From positions 1-26,992 of the forward strand of contig JAZSMJ010000015.1 in NCBI GenBank assembly GCA_045535815.1: DNA of 26,992 nt. Reading direction: 5' to 3'. Below, one piece after another: positions 16,301 through 23,231 of the stretch (position 1 is the first letter of the stretch; each line of letters starts with the position of its first letter). Position numbers and translations under genes: made by a program. Origin of the DNA: JAZSMJ01 sp045535815 (GTDB taxonomy: Bacteria > Bacillota > Clostridia > Oscillospirales > CAG-272). The notes beneath the pieces are model-generated. The model did not search any database and was not told where the DNA came from. It saw only the letters and a program-made list of their open reading frames with translations.

Positions 16301-17955
16301 CCGGTGATGAAGCCGACGCCTATGCCGATGGTTGGGAAGATGAAATGGACGATGGTGGAGCGGCCATCGGAAATTACACCAACAGCAAGATTTCAACCGG
16401 CCTTTTCAACTCTAAGTACGTTATAGAGAGCGCCACAAAAGACGTGGTATCTGCTGCAATAGAATCCGGAAAACTTGCGGCTTCGGATGCAAAACTGATT
16501 GGCGAATTTTTTGCAAGAGGTCTTGCGAACGGTATCGAGGATAACCAAGATGCTGTTATTTCGAGAGTACACAACCTTGCGAACTATTCACTGGAAGTTA
16601 TGCGTGAGAAGTATCAGGAGCATTCCCCGTCAAAAGTAACCTACGAAATAGGTAAATACTTTACCGAAGGTCTTATAAACGGTATTGCAAGTCAGAGTAA
16701 AAATCTGATGAAAGGTGTTGATACACTGGCCGCAGAATCAGTAAAACAGCTTTTGTCTTTCACGAACCATAACTTTGATGAAGCGGCATCTAACGCAACA
16801 AACTACTTTACCGAGAGCCTTGCAGCAAAGGTTAAGTATATCACAGAGAAGATAACTTATCAGAACGAACAGCTCCTGAATGACTACACAACCACTATCA
16901 GTAAGTTACAGGAAAAGCTTTCTGCTGAATCAGACGAGAATAAGAAAAAGCAGATTCAGAAGGAGATTGACGCACAGCAGAAGTCTCAGAAGGCTTATCA
17001 GACTGCATCACAGAAGATGCTGACAGAATTTCAGACAGCGCTCAGTGATTACCAGAATGAGACGAAAACACTCATTTCTAACACATTCAAGGGTATTACT
17101 GATGAATATGAGAAACAGTGGAATGCGCTGGAAGATAAACAGAACAGCATGATTACTAAGCTGACAAGCACGGGAGAACTGTTCGAGGTTTCCGGTGCCG
17201 GTGTCATGACGATCAATGACATTACAGAGCAGACAAAGAAAATCAAGGCATACGCAAGCAAGCTTGAAAAAATACGTGGCAAGGTTTCTTCTGAACTCTT
17301 TGAACAGATTTCCACCTACGATGTGAAGGAAGGAACTGCATTTATAAATCAGCTCCTTGCCATGAGCAATAAGGAACTGAAAGCCTATGACAAAGCTTAT
17401 GTTGAGAAGCAGACAGTTTCACAAACACTTGCCGAGAAGCTTTACAAGAGCGACTTCAAGAAGGTGGAAGATGCTTACAAGAAAGAAGTTGACGGTATCT
17501 TAGTAAGCTTTGAAGCGCTTGGAGCGGATAGCATGAAGGGCTTTGTGGATGGCTTTGTGAAGAATACAGACTACATGGAAGAGTCAGTCAAGACATTTGT
17601 AAAAGGCATGGTTGACACTTTCAAGAAGGAACTGGATATTCACTCTCCTTCTAAGGTTATGGCAAAGCTTGGTAATTTCTCCGGCACCGGTTTTGTAGAA
17701 GGGCTAAAGAATACTGTGAGGGACGTGAAGGATGTGACGAAAGGTTTTGTTAACAGCATGACAAACCCACTCAGTAATCTAAACATCAATGGGCTTAATA
17801 TCTTAGGCAATAGCGGTGCAGCACCGGGAACTACAAACGTTACTAACACTTATAATCTGGTACAGAACAACAACAGCCCGAAAGCGCTCAGTGCGCTTGA
17901 CACTTACCGGGCAAGGAGAAAGCAGATTGCCATGATACAGGCGGCAACACAGTAG
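13372..17955 (+). CDS. Tape measure protein, TP901 family
   Basis: A 1527-residue protein, the largest in the window, setting tail length. Residues about 20-130 are charged coiled coil. Residues about 180-370 are the TP901 minor-tail core (FETSMSEVKAIAQATPEDM, TTKFTATEAGNAMYYMAQAG, GIKAEKAGTALRSILTNM). Hydrophobic stretches at about 530-552 and 585-604 could insert into the host membrane at DNA entry. Long coiled coil follows. The HSPSKV...G..F..G module occurs twice, near 1083 and 1423, a normal feature of C-terminal tape measure repeats. At about 0.15 nm per residue the tail could reach ~200 nm; this is a rule-of-thumb inference. GGCGGTG precedes the start. Confidence 0.95.
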   Translation: MGKQADATTVWRADITDFKRAMQEARRYVKLAESEFQEATGKSKKWATATDSLKAKIDSLNKKVTGHERELEALNIEYEKAVMNLGENSRYAQELQIKINNQKAAIKDCTNQIDKYTEELRKANAYGNDFDDTMDKMNSGVEKLSGGFSMLKMVLSNLIADGIRLAVREMKDLAQAAYEAGANFETSMSEVKAIAQATPEDMERITEKAKEMGRTTKFTATEAGNAMYYMAQAGWDTEEILGGIEGVMHLAAAGGQDLAETSDIVTDALTAMGYAAKDANHFADLLATTSANSNTNVAKMGNTFQYAAPLVGTMGYSMEDAALAIGLMANSGIKAEKAGTALRSILTNMVAPTEKQAKILDALGISLRDEAGNMYSFRDVIYQFRDAFSGLNEVEKANAATVIAGKRAISGFLAIVDDSVSTDKTFEELANQIDNCTGASERMADTMLDNVQGQSTILKSQIEGYMIEVFEHASGSIREAIEIIKKALAEIDWKKVGESVGKAMKKAVEGLVWLIQNRTKVINTIKEIGKLLLTAFATVKITQFGTAILLAYEKLRTYITGLKAAAAMTSKMSVASSLLTKIVSPQGLMVAGIATVATLLYKYWKMGKGTTESIIEMTDAQKKVIDSATEMRNKLDDLNTTQEQSNEASLAETNYLRSLAEEYNSLVDSNGNVMGKYADRANFILHEMSEATGIEIEQIHSIIDANGKLGESFDSVITKMQLKALIEAGEETFKEYLLLKDELTKGYAEASSEYNSASAKLSQMQNHQSAAKYNERWIGYRGTDYGEGTDQYAEQVKRQTEYMDKLNQAVQEQTELTGQLNGAKHSLENQLTELNQKNENYIRLVDAESGSIEDQKQAVLTYTNGLKTAAQYNTNVLTQQLDEYKRQLDSMEQMYASGSKAVTKQQIDDQKELVAIAEREVEKAKGLWVDAGVQQADNYAASYMREAKAKAKQTAKTVTDANIDALSEYDQEWYDEAGDEADAYADGWEDEMDDGGAAIGNYTNSKISTGLFNSKYVIESATKDVVSAAIESGKLAASDAKLIGEFFARGLANGIEDNQDAVISRVHNLANYSLEVMREKYQEHSPSKVTYEIGKYFTEGLINGIASQSKNLMKGVDTLAAESVKQLLSFTNHNFDEAASNATNYFTESLAAKVKYITEKITYQNEQLLNDYTTTISKLQEKLSAESDENKKKQIQKEIDAQQKSQKAYQTASQKMLTEFQTALSDYQNETKTLISNTFKGITDEYEKQWNALEDKQNSMITKLTSTGELFEVSGAGVMTINDITEQTKKIKAYASKLEKIRGKVSSELFEQISTYDVKEGTAFINQLLAMSNKELKAYDKAYVEKQTVSQTLAEKLYKSDFKKVEDAYKKEVDGILVSFEALGADSMKGFVDGFVKNTDYMEESVKTFVKGMVDTFKKELDIHSPSKVMAKLGNFSGTGFVEGLKNTVRDVKDVTKGFVNSMTNPLSNLNINGLNILGNSGAAPGTTNVTNTYNLVQNNNSPKALSALDTYRARRKQIAMIQAATQ

Positions 17956-17966
17956 GGGGAGCAAAG

Positions 17967-18806
17967 ATGTTCACACTCATAGCAGAAAATAAATATGGTC
18001 AGACACTTAATCTCACCCACAATCAGGCATACGATATTAGTAGTATTGATGGACTTGCGCCGATTGATGCCACTATCAATACTACTAAGAATGCCGGACA
18101 GGATGGAAGTGTTTTTAATTCATCGTATAACAACGAACGGCAAATAATTCTTACAGTAGCGATCAATAACCCGGCAGAAATGAACCGCCTGAATCTCTAT
18201 AAGTACTTCCGTACAAAGGAAAAAGTCAGGTTATATTACACAAATGACAGTTTGAATGTATACATTGACGGGTATGTAAGTGAGGTTTCTGTAGATTATT
18301 TTGCAAACAAACAGATTGCGCAGATTACAATTCTCTGCCCGGAACCGTTCTGGAATGACGTTTATACTTCTGTGCAGACTATTGATCCTTCCGTTCCGCT
18401 GTTTGAGTTTCCATTCTCGATTGAAGAAGATGATCCGATTCCGTTTTCCGAACTGGACTATACGGGAGAAACGAAAGTATTTAATGACGGAAACATAGAG
18501 TGCGGATGCCGGATTACTGTCATTCCACAAGGCAACATAACAAAATTTACAATAACAAACAGTAACACGGGCGAAGTATTCAAGTATACGGGAAGCGTAA
18601 CGGCTGGTACTCCGGTTGAGATTGATACAAGGGTGGGCCACAAGGATGTAAGAATTTACACCACTAAAAAGATTCAGTACGTTGCGGCAGGTTCAACATG
18701 GTTTCAGCTCCGGCCCGGTGTCAATCCGTTCTATGTGACCACAGGAACAGGCGAAGCTTCCTGTGAAATGATATTCACGGTAGTTAACCAATATCAGGGA
18801 GTGTGA
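17967..18806 (+). CDS. Distal tail protein (Dit-like)
   Basis: A 279-residue protein directly after the tape measure, the usual place of Dit, which forms the hexameric hub joining the tail tube to the baseplate. The N-terminal domain (GLAPIDATINTTKNAGQDGSVFNSSY, LYKYFRTKEKVRLYYTN, DGYVSEVSVDYFANKQIAQI, ILCPEPFW) matches the siphophage tail Dit family. The C-terminal half is beta-rich and resembles a galectin-like insertion. GGGGGAGC precedes the start. Confidence 0.9.
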   Translation: MFTLIAENKYGQTLNLTHNQAYDISSIDGLAPIDATINTTKNAGQDGSVFNSSYNNERQIILTVAINNPAEMNRLNLYKYFRTKEKVRLYYTNDSLNVYIDGYVSEVSVDYFANKQIAQITILCPEPFWNDVYTSVQTIDPSVPLFEFPFSIEEDDPIPFSELDYTGETKVFNDGNIECGCRITVIPQGNITKFTITNSNTGEVFKYTGSVTAGTPVEIDTRVGHKDVRIYTTKKIQYVAAGSTWFQLRPGVNPFYVTTGTGEASCEMIFTVVNQYQGV

Positions 18807-18812
18807 TTGCTT

Positions 18813-19856
18813 ATGATATATATTCTAAACGGTTTTGACGTTGTGGATGCCATCGAAACAAATCGCTCCGTGATCTGGAATGAGCAGTATAACGGCCTCA
18901 GTGAACTGGAACTTGTTGTACCGGGAACTGATGAAAACATTGATAAGCTTGTTATGGGACGCTATCTTGTCCGTGAAGAGGACGTGACAGAGGACGGTTT
19001 TAAGAATGTCATGATTATAAACGACATTAAACTGACGTTCGATACGGACGAAGGGTGGCTGCTTACAATACATGGTAACGGTCTTAAATCTCTCCTGAAA
19101 AGAAGGGTGATCTGGACACAGACAAACCTTCATATGAGCGTTGAGGTAGGCATCCGGCAGGTGGTTACAGAGAACGTAATCAATCCTTCCGATACTGACC
19201 GGAAGATAAATGATTTCATTCTGGATAGCCAGAAGAGCTTGCCCGGTGTGTTTGAGTGCCAGTGTTTTGGTGAAAACCTTGCAGACTGGATTCAGGAAAC
19301 GTGCGAAACATATAACTACGGATGGGACGTTTTTATAAAGAATAATAAATATGTTTTTTCTTTATATAAAGGCGCTGACCGAAGCAACAGCATAACCTTC
19401 TCTCAGGAATACGATAATCTACTTGGAAACGAGTACGAGTATAACAGGGAAGAATACAAGAATGCAGCCCTGATAGGCGGTGAAGGTGAAGGAACAGATC
19501 AGCGCTTTGCATCCATAGGAACAGCTACCGGCCTGAACAGGTTTGAAGCATACATAGATGGTTCTGACGTTTCAAGCAACGGGGAGATAATCACTCTTGA
19601 AACCTATATCGAACTTTTGAAAGAGTTTGGTAAACAGGAGCTTGCACAGACAGCTATCACACAAACCTTCACAGGGGAGATTGTGGCAGACGGGCTGTAT
19701 AAACTGAACGAGGATTATTTCCTGGGCGATATTGTCCATGTCAAGAACAGCAAGGGCATTGAAGCGGATGCCAGGATAACCGAGATCATTTATTCCGAGG
19801 ACGAAAACGGAATAACTATATTACCAACATTTAGTGAATGGGAGGTTGAATCATGA
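18813..19856 (+). CDS. Baseplate hub / tail tip protein (ReqiPepy6 gp37-like)
   Basis: A 347-residue protein (MIYILNGFDVVDAIETNRSV ...). The pattern SVIWNEQYNGLSELELVVPGT, the L/V-rich strands, and FLDYLxEx-like GWLLTIHGNGLKSLLKRRV fit the gp37-like/gp27-type hub that plugs the tube end. ATG 18813 is chosen because GGGAGTG lies nine bases upstream, whereas a TTG at 18807 would be too close to it. It overlaps the next gene by four bases (ATGA). It is normal in order after Dit. Confidence 0.85.
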   Translation: MIYILNGFDVVDAIETNRSVIWNEQYNGLSELELVVPGTDENIDKLVMGRYLVREEDVTEDGFKNVMIINDIKLTFDTDEGWLLTIHGNGLKSLLKRRVIWTQTNLHMSVEVGIRQVVTENVINPSDTDRKINDFILDSQKSLPGVFECQCFGENLADWIQETCETYNYGWDVFIKNNKYVFSLYKGADRSNSITFSQEYDNLLGNEYEYNREEYKNAALIGGEGEGTDQRFASIGTATGLNRFEAYIDGSDVSSNGEIITLETYIELLKEFGKQELAQTAITQTFTGEIVADGLYKLNEDYFLGDIVHVKNSKGIEADARITEIIYSEDENGITILPTFSEWEVES

Positions 19857-20770
19857 GTTTAACGTATGGTTACTTTGACAGCGTTTCCGGCGACAGGGTA
19901 TACACTGCAGATCAAATGAGCCAGTATTTCAAGGGGCTTATTACTGACGGTGTATATCAGTCCGTAGGAAATTCCATGTATGTGACAGCTGCCGGAGGTA
20001 TGACGGTCAGTGTTGCTGCTGGACGTGCGATCATTAAAAGTAAATGGGCTGAACTGGATGCGGCCGAGACGCTTAACATTACCGGAGCGGACAACACAAA
20101 CCCACGATGGACGGCGGTGTGCTTAACGCTTGACACATCGAACAGACTTATCAAACTGGAAACAGTTGACGGGACAGCGGCGGCTAATCCCGTGAAGCCT
20201 GCTAAGGGTGCAAACAGTCTTATCTTAGCATATATTTATGTAGCAGGTGGAGCAACAGCAATCACACAGGCAAATATTTACGATACGAGACCTGACAGCG
20301 ATCTATGCGGATGGATTACTTCTGTAGTACAGACCCTTGATACGAGTGCGCTCTATCAACAGTGGTATGATGCTTATGCAGCAGTTTTGCAGAATATGCA
20401 GGATCAGTGGGACGCATGGTTCCATGATATTTCCGAACAGCTTCAAGTTAACACTTATATTAAAGAGCATTACTGGATTGAAGAAGTGGAAGCAGACAGC
20501 CCGAACGGATATATTGTTCTGACAGACGGAGACTATGTTTATAGTGATAATGATATTATCAACGTATACATTAACGGTCTGTATGAAACAAGCTACTCGA
20601 TAGGAACCGACCCGTTCAGTGATGCACCGGCTTTGTATTTCTACTATCCGAAAGCAGGAACAAGGGTTGAGGTAGTAGTATACGAAAGTAAGATAGGTAC
20701 AAACCCGCTTGTAACGAGTGACGGCAACAGTATCATCACGAACGACAGTGATAATCTGATTCTGGGATAG
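19853..20770 (+). CDS. Tail tip/receptor-binding-region protein
   Basis: A 305-residue baseplate protein. The N-terminus, YGYFDSVSGDRVYTADQMSQYF then GVYQSVGNSMYV, is a well-known opening of Firmicute phage upper-baseplate/receptor-binding proteins (BppU-like adapter). A central helix-rich region (LYQQWYDAYAAVLQNMQDQWDAWF) is probably a trimeric coiled coil. The C-terminal ~85 residues are a beta domain that could hold the receptor-binding part. Which module contacts the host cannot be read from sequence. Overlaps the hub gene's stop. Confidence 0.8.
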   Translation: MSLTYGYFDSVSGDRVYTADQMSQYFKGLITDGVYQSVGNSMYVTAAGGMTVSVAAGRAIIKSKWAELDAAETLNITGADNTNPRWTAVCLTLDTSNRLIKLETVDGTAAANPVKPAKGANSLILAYIYVAGGATAITQANIYDTRPDSDLCGWITSVVQTLDTSALYQQWYDAYAAVLQNMQDQWDAWFHDISEQLQVNTYIKEHYWIEEVEADSPNGYIVLTDGDYVYSDNDIINVYINGLYETSYSIGTDPFSDAPALYFYYPKAGTRVEVVVYESKIGTNPLVTSDGNSIITNDSDNLILG

Positions 20771-20780
20771 GAGGGAAACA

Positions 20781-21248
20781 ATGGCTGATGTAAGAATAAA
20801 GGACATAGTAACCACAGCAACAGATGCAGCAGGCGATGATTATGCCGTTCTGGATGGTTCAACAAATGGAACGAGGAAAATCCTCGCAAGCGCTCTCGGT
20901 GGTGGCGGCAATATTGATTTCTCCGCTCCGCACAAGATAGGAATGTTTGGAACTGATGAACTGTGGGAAGCTTATATAGTAGAGAGTAGTTATTCAGGTG
21001 GTGGAAGCTACACAAAAACGATCACGTTCTCTGACTATGACATAACCGGAATCAGTCAGGTGTTATCTATTGACGGAGTGGCGACATACAATGACGGATG
21101 GAGTTTTGTTATGTTTGCACCTAATGACAGTGGCAGCCACAAGTTTATGAATAACGGATTTACAACATCATCTATAAATATTTATGATCCGTCACAGAGT
21201 AACTATAAAGCAATCCTTCATCTTATTTATACTAAGGCAACGAGTTGA
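20781..21248 (+). CDS. Tail fibre-like protein
   Basis: A 155-residue protein with the fibre-type N-terminus MADVRIKDIVTTATDAAGDDYAVLDGSTNGTRKI (a short trimerisation/attachment helix found in many tail appendage proteins). A Gly-rich hinge (SALGGGGNIDFS) and a beta-rich C-terminal domain follow (YTKTITFSDYDITGISQVL, YKAILHLIYTKA). It is likely attached to the baseplate or to the receptor-binding protein upstream. AGGAGG precedes the start. Short compared with most tail fibres. Confidence 0.75.
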   Translation: MADVRIKDIVTTATDAAGDDYAVLDGSTNGTRKILASALGGGGNIDFSAPHKIGMFGTDELWEAYIVESSYSGGGSYTKTITFSDYDITGISQVLSIDGVATYNDGWSFVMFAPNDSGSHKFMNNGFTTSSINIYDPSQSNYKAILHLIYTKATS

Positions 21249-21281
21249 CAATATTATATATCGGGACATCAGGAGGTTATT

Positions 21282-21485
21282 ATGTGTGATTTTGATGTTC
21301 CGAGATCAGTAATAGAACATGCTATAGAAGAGTGGGTATTCAACGAAAGAAACCGCATGATATTAAAACGGAGGCTTCTTGACGGACTTACCTACGAAGA
21401 ATTATCAGATGAGTTCTTTCTGTCGCCACAAAGGATAAAGGCGATAGTTAAAGAAGAAAAGTGCCGTATCGTCCGGCACCTTTAG
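21282..21485 (+). CDS. Sigma-70 region-4-like HTH protein
   Basis: A 67-residue protein with a helix-turn-helix at about 30-60: RRLLDGLTYEELSDEFFLSPQRIKAIVKEEKCRI, matching region 4 of sigma factors (LTYEELSDEF, then the recognition helix SPQRIKAIVKE). There is no region 2, so it cannot be a complete sigma factor; it may be a small DNA-binding regulator. It is the last gene before two strong terminators and so closes the tail operon. AGGAGG lies close upstream. Confidence 0.75.
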   Translation: MCDFDVPRSVIEHAIEEWVFNERNRMILKRRLLDGLTYEELSDEFFLSPQRIKAIVKEEKCRIVRHL

Positions 21486-21535
21486 TCCCCTATACCGGAA
21501 GGCTGTTTACGTTTTGTAAGCAGCCTTCTTTTATT
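21463..21535 (+). terminator. Strong terminator at end of tail operon
   Basis: AAGGCTGTTTAC (21499-21510) pairs with GTAAGCAGCCTT (21516-21527) as a 12-bp stem with one G-T pair and a 5-base loop, followed by CTTTTATT. A smaller hairpin GTGCCG/CGGCAC (21463-21480) precedes it, partly in the end of the sigma-like gene. It should end the late tail transcript. Confidence 0.85.
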
Positions 21536-21578
21536 ATGTACGAAATGTAGACATAAACAATACTATAAACATCTGTTT

Positions 21579-21606
21579 GCTTGCTCGTTATTGAGCAAGC
21601 TTTTTT
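21579..21606 (+). terminator. Second terminator, backup to the first
   Basis: GCTTGCTC (21579-21586) pairs with GAGCAAGC (21593-21600) around a 6-base loop and is followed by TTTTTT (21601-21606). It begins 50 bases after the first terminator and ends 28 bases before the next gene, so that gene needs read-through or an undetected promoter. I see no good -10/-35 pair between the two. Confidence 0.8.
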
Positions 21607-21634
21607 ATATCGTATTCGTATGGAGGTGGTTTGA

Positions 21635-22009
21635 ATGTACAAGTATTTTAACAATAATCCGGCTGGAAGAATTGTAGGAGATTGTGCAATACGGGCGTTG
21701 TCAAAAGCACTCAACATTACATGGGAATGCGCCTATATAAAAACAGTATCAGCAGGATTTAAAATGTGCGATATGCCATCATCGGATTCTGTATGGGGAG
21801 CGGTATTAAGAACCGAAGGATTCTATAGAGAAAGCATACCGAACACATGCCCAGAATGTTATACAGCGGAAGATTTTGCAAACGACCACCCAGAGGGAAC
21901 TTACGTTTTGGGGTTTGGAGGACATACAGCAACGATTGTTGACGGAACTCTTTATGATTCCTGGGACAGTAGTAACTTGATTCCGCAATATGTGTGGTAT
22001 CGCCAATGA
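21635..22009 (+). CDS. Small papain/C39-like protein, unknown function
   Basis: A 124-residue protein with GGAGGTGG eight bases upstream. It has a likely cysteine-peptidase signature: VGDCAIRALSKAL with Cys17 at a helix start, VLGFGGHTATIVDG with His97, and YDSWDSS with Asp108/Asp111. The order Cys, His, Asp and the FGGHTATIVDG strand resemble NlpC/P60 or C39-type folds, but it lacks other domains and a signal peptide. I know of comparable uncharacterised proteins in gut Firmicute phages. The product could cleave a peptide or be a non-catalytic derivative. Its 3' end is overlapped antisense by the endonuclease gene. Confidence 0.65.
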   Translation: MYKYFNNNPAGRIVGDCAIRALSKALNITWECAYIKTVSAGFKMCDMPSSDSVWGAVLRTEGFYRESIPNTCPECYTAEDFANDHPEGTYVLGFGGHTATIVDGTLYDSWDSSNLIPQYVWYRQ

Positions 22010-22494
22010 AAGCCGCCTGCGGTCTTATTTTTACCTTGACAGCATAAAGTTATATTTCCTTGTCTTATTGGTGGATTGAGCCGGGATGCTTCAGCAGCAC
22101 TTTTATAAATGATTTGTGTTTCAACACATATTACAGGCTTTGATACTTTATCTATTTGCCGTTGAGATCGTGTTCCGTAATTCATGTTATATGAGTTATC
22201 GCACCATTCAAGATTTTGTACATGATTATCTTCCTTGTTTTCGTTTTTATGATTGATTTGTGGAAGGTTATCGGGATTTGTAATAAACGCTTTAGCAACA
22301 AGGCGATGTATGAAAATGCTTTTGGCTTTTCCGTTTTTTGAAAGACTTACAGCCAAATAGCCTTTATGAGTTTTACCAGGAGATAATATGCGGCATGATG
22401 TACCGTTCCATTTTTTTAAACTTTTTACTCTGCCGAAATTGCTAATTTGATAATTACCATTGTAATCGGGAATATCTTTCCATATTTCTTGCAT
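21952..22494 (-). CDS. NUMOD4-HNH homing-type endonuclease (second copy)
   Basis: A 180-residue minus-strand endonuclease. NUMOD4 at residues 4-24 (IWKDIPDYNGNYQISNFGRV), HNH core with His63, NHKN at 81-84, H91 and NLEWC at 94-98, then a NUMOD1-like region (VICVETQIIYKSAAEAS). It is clearly paralogous to the gene at 1847 (both start M.EIWK and end in a W.WRY motif). Here WRY is followed by 14 extra residues (HTYCGIKLLLSQES) read from the antisense of the papain-like gene, suggesting the original stop was lost. It is the only minus-strand gene in the structural region and its DNA is AT-rich, consistent with a recent mobile insertion. Confidence 0.85.
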   Translation of the reverse strand: MQEIWKDIPDYNGNYQISNFGRVKSLKKWNGTSCRILSPGKTHKGYLAVSLSKNGKAKSIFIHRLVAKAFITNPDNLPQINHKNENKEDNHVQNLEWCDNSYNMNYGTRSQRQIDKVSKPVICVETQIIYKSAAEASRLNPPIRQGNITLCCQGKNKTAGGFHWRYHTYCGIKLLLSQES

Positions 22495-22533
22495 AAAAAT
22501 AACACCTGCCTTTCGTGCGTGCCTATTAGATCA

Positions 22534-22585
22534 TGGTGGAGAGCCGTTAGGCATTACGGCTTTTCGGGAGCTACCCTATCCACCA
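22534..22585 (+). ncRNA. Candidate three-way-junction RNA element
   Basis: TGGTGGA (22534-22540) pairs with TCCACCA (22579-22585) as a 7-bp closing stem. Inside are two hairpins: AGCCGT/ACGGCT (22542-22547 with 22556-22561, 8-base loop) and GGG/CCC (22566-22568 with 22574-22576, 5-base loop AGCTA). The loops could form a 3-bp contact, TAG (22548-22550) with CTA (22571-22573). It sits 33 bases before the start of the next gene, like a riboswitch or leader element. It matches no class I know. Because the minus-strand nuclease begins just to its left, it could also belong to that transcript. Confidence 0.5.
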
Positions 22586-22618
22586 AAACAATTATATTAA
22601 ATTTAAGGAGGAATAGCA

Positions 22619-23020
22619 ATGGCGTACAATAATTATTTTCCTATTGGTTATCAAAGCCCTTATTATCAACCACAACAAATGCAACAAATGCAACAAATGC
22701 CACAACAGGGACAGCAATCATCATTACAGCAAGGCTCTCCTATCTGGGTACAAGGAGAAGCAGGTGCTAAATCCTATCTTGTAGCACCAAATTCAACAGT
22801 GCAGCTTTGGGATTCAGAAGCAAATGTTATATATATCAAGTCAGCGGATGCGAGTGGTATGCCAAATATGAGAATACTTGATTACACAATCCGGGATTCA
22901 GTACAAAAACAACCTGAAACGCTACCTTCTGTAACATATGCGACAAAAGACGAATTATCTGTATTAAAAAAGGAATTTGACGAACTTCAAAAAAAGATAG
23001 GAGATTTATTCGATGAATAA
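22619..23020 (+). CDS. Gln-rich virion-like protein of unknown function
   Basis: A 133-residue protein with AAGGAGG upstream. Residues 1-40 are a disordered Gln/Pro/Tyr/Met-rich segment (YYQPQQMQQMQQM) built from a 9-base repeat CAACAAATG three times at 22673-22699. Residues about 42-105 are a small beta domain (SPIWVQGEAGAKSYLVAPNSTVQLWDSEANVIYIKSADASG), and a C-terminal coiled coil follows (DELSVLKKEFDELQKKIGDLF). The layout suggests an anchored, oligomeric surface protein. It begins the five-gene block that ends at 24991. It is familiar in gut Firmicute phages but not functionally assigned. Confidence 0.6.
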   Translation: MAYNNYFPIGYQSPYYQPQQMQQMQQMPQQGQQSSLQQGSPIWVQGEAGAKSYLVAPNSTVQLWDSEANVIYIKSADASGMPNMRILDYTIRDSVQKQPETLPSVTYATKDELSVLKKEFDELQKKIGDLFDE

Positions 23021-23180
23021 TATTATTCAGCAATTTATTCAGTTTAGAAATAGCTTTAAAGGAAATCCGCAAGAACGGATTCAGCAAATGCTTAATTCGG
23101 GACAAATTACACAGGCACAGTATAACGCCGCCGTTCAACAGGCACAACAATTCCAAAAGATGTTGAACGGAATGAAATGA
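23013..23180 (+). CDS. Small Gln-rich helical protein
   Basis: A 55-residue protein (MNNIIQQFIQFRNSFKGNP ... QQFQKMLNGMK) too short for ordinary gene finders. ATG 23013 overlaps the previous stop (ATGAATAA), preceded by AGGAG in the earlier gene's end, so translation is coupled. It has two amphipathic helices: a Gln/Ile/Phe N-terminus and ITQAQYNAAVQQAQQF. The fragment ERIQQMLNSGQITQAQYNAAV resembles short helical 'helper' proteins encoded between phage structural genes. Its repeated pairing with the preceding gene suggests a partner role; that is inference. Confidence 0.6.
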   Translation: MNNIIQQFIQFRNSFKGNPQERIQQMLNSGQITQAQYNAAVQQAQQFQKMLNGMK

Positions 23181-23231
23181 AATCAGGCGGTGGCCACGCT
23201 TAGATATTAAATAAAACAGGAGGAAAAAATA

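Noticed and set aside
18231..18641. A 136-codon minus-strand open frame opposite the Dit gene
   Set aside because: Antisense shadow; no Shine-Dalgarno sequence and no protein-like features.
19853..21248. A diversity-generating retroelement target in the tail tip proteins
   Set aside because: No reverse transcriptase gene and no template-repeat pair are visible in this window.
22534..22585. A tRNA-like or ribozyme element ending in CCACCA
   Set aside because: There is no T arm (GGTTCGA-type) or D arm, and none of the hammerhead, twister or HDV core bases that I know. It is reported only as an unclassified structured RNA.
22000..22620. A group I intron associated with the HNH gene
   Set aside because: No split coding sequence is present and the nuclease is on the opposite strand to neighbouring genes. 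I see no P7/P3-type core.
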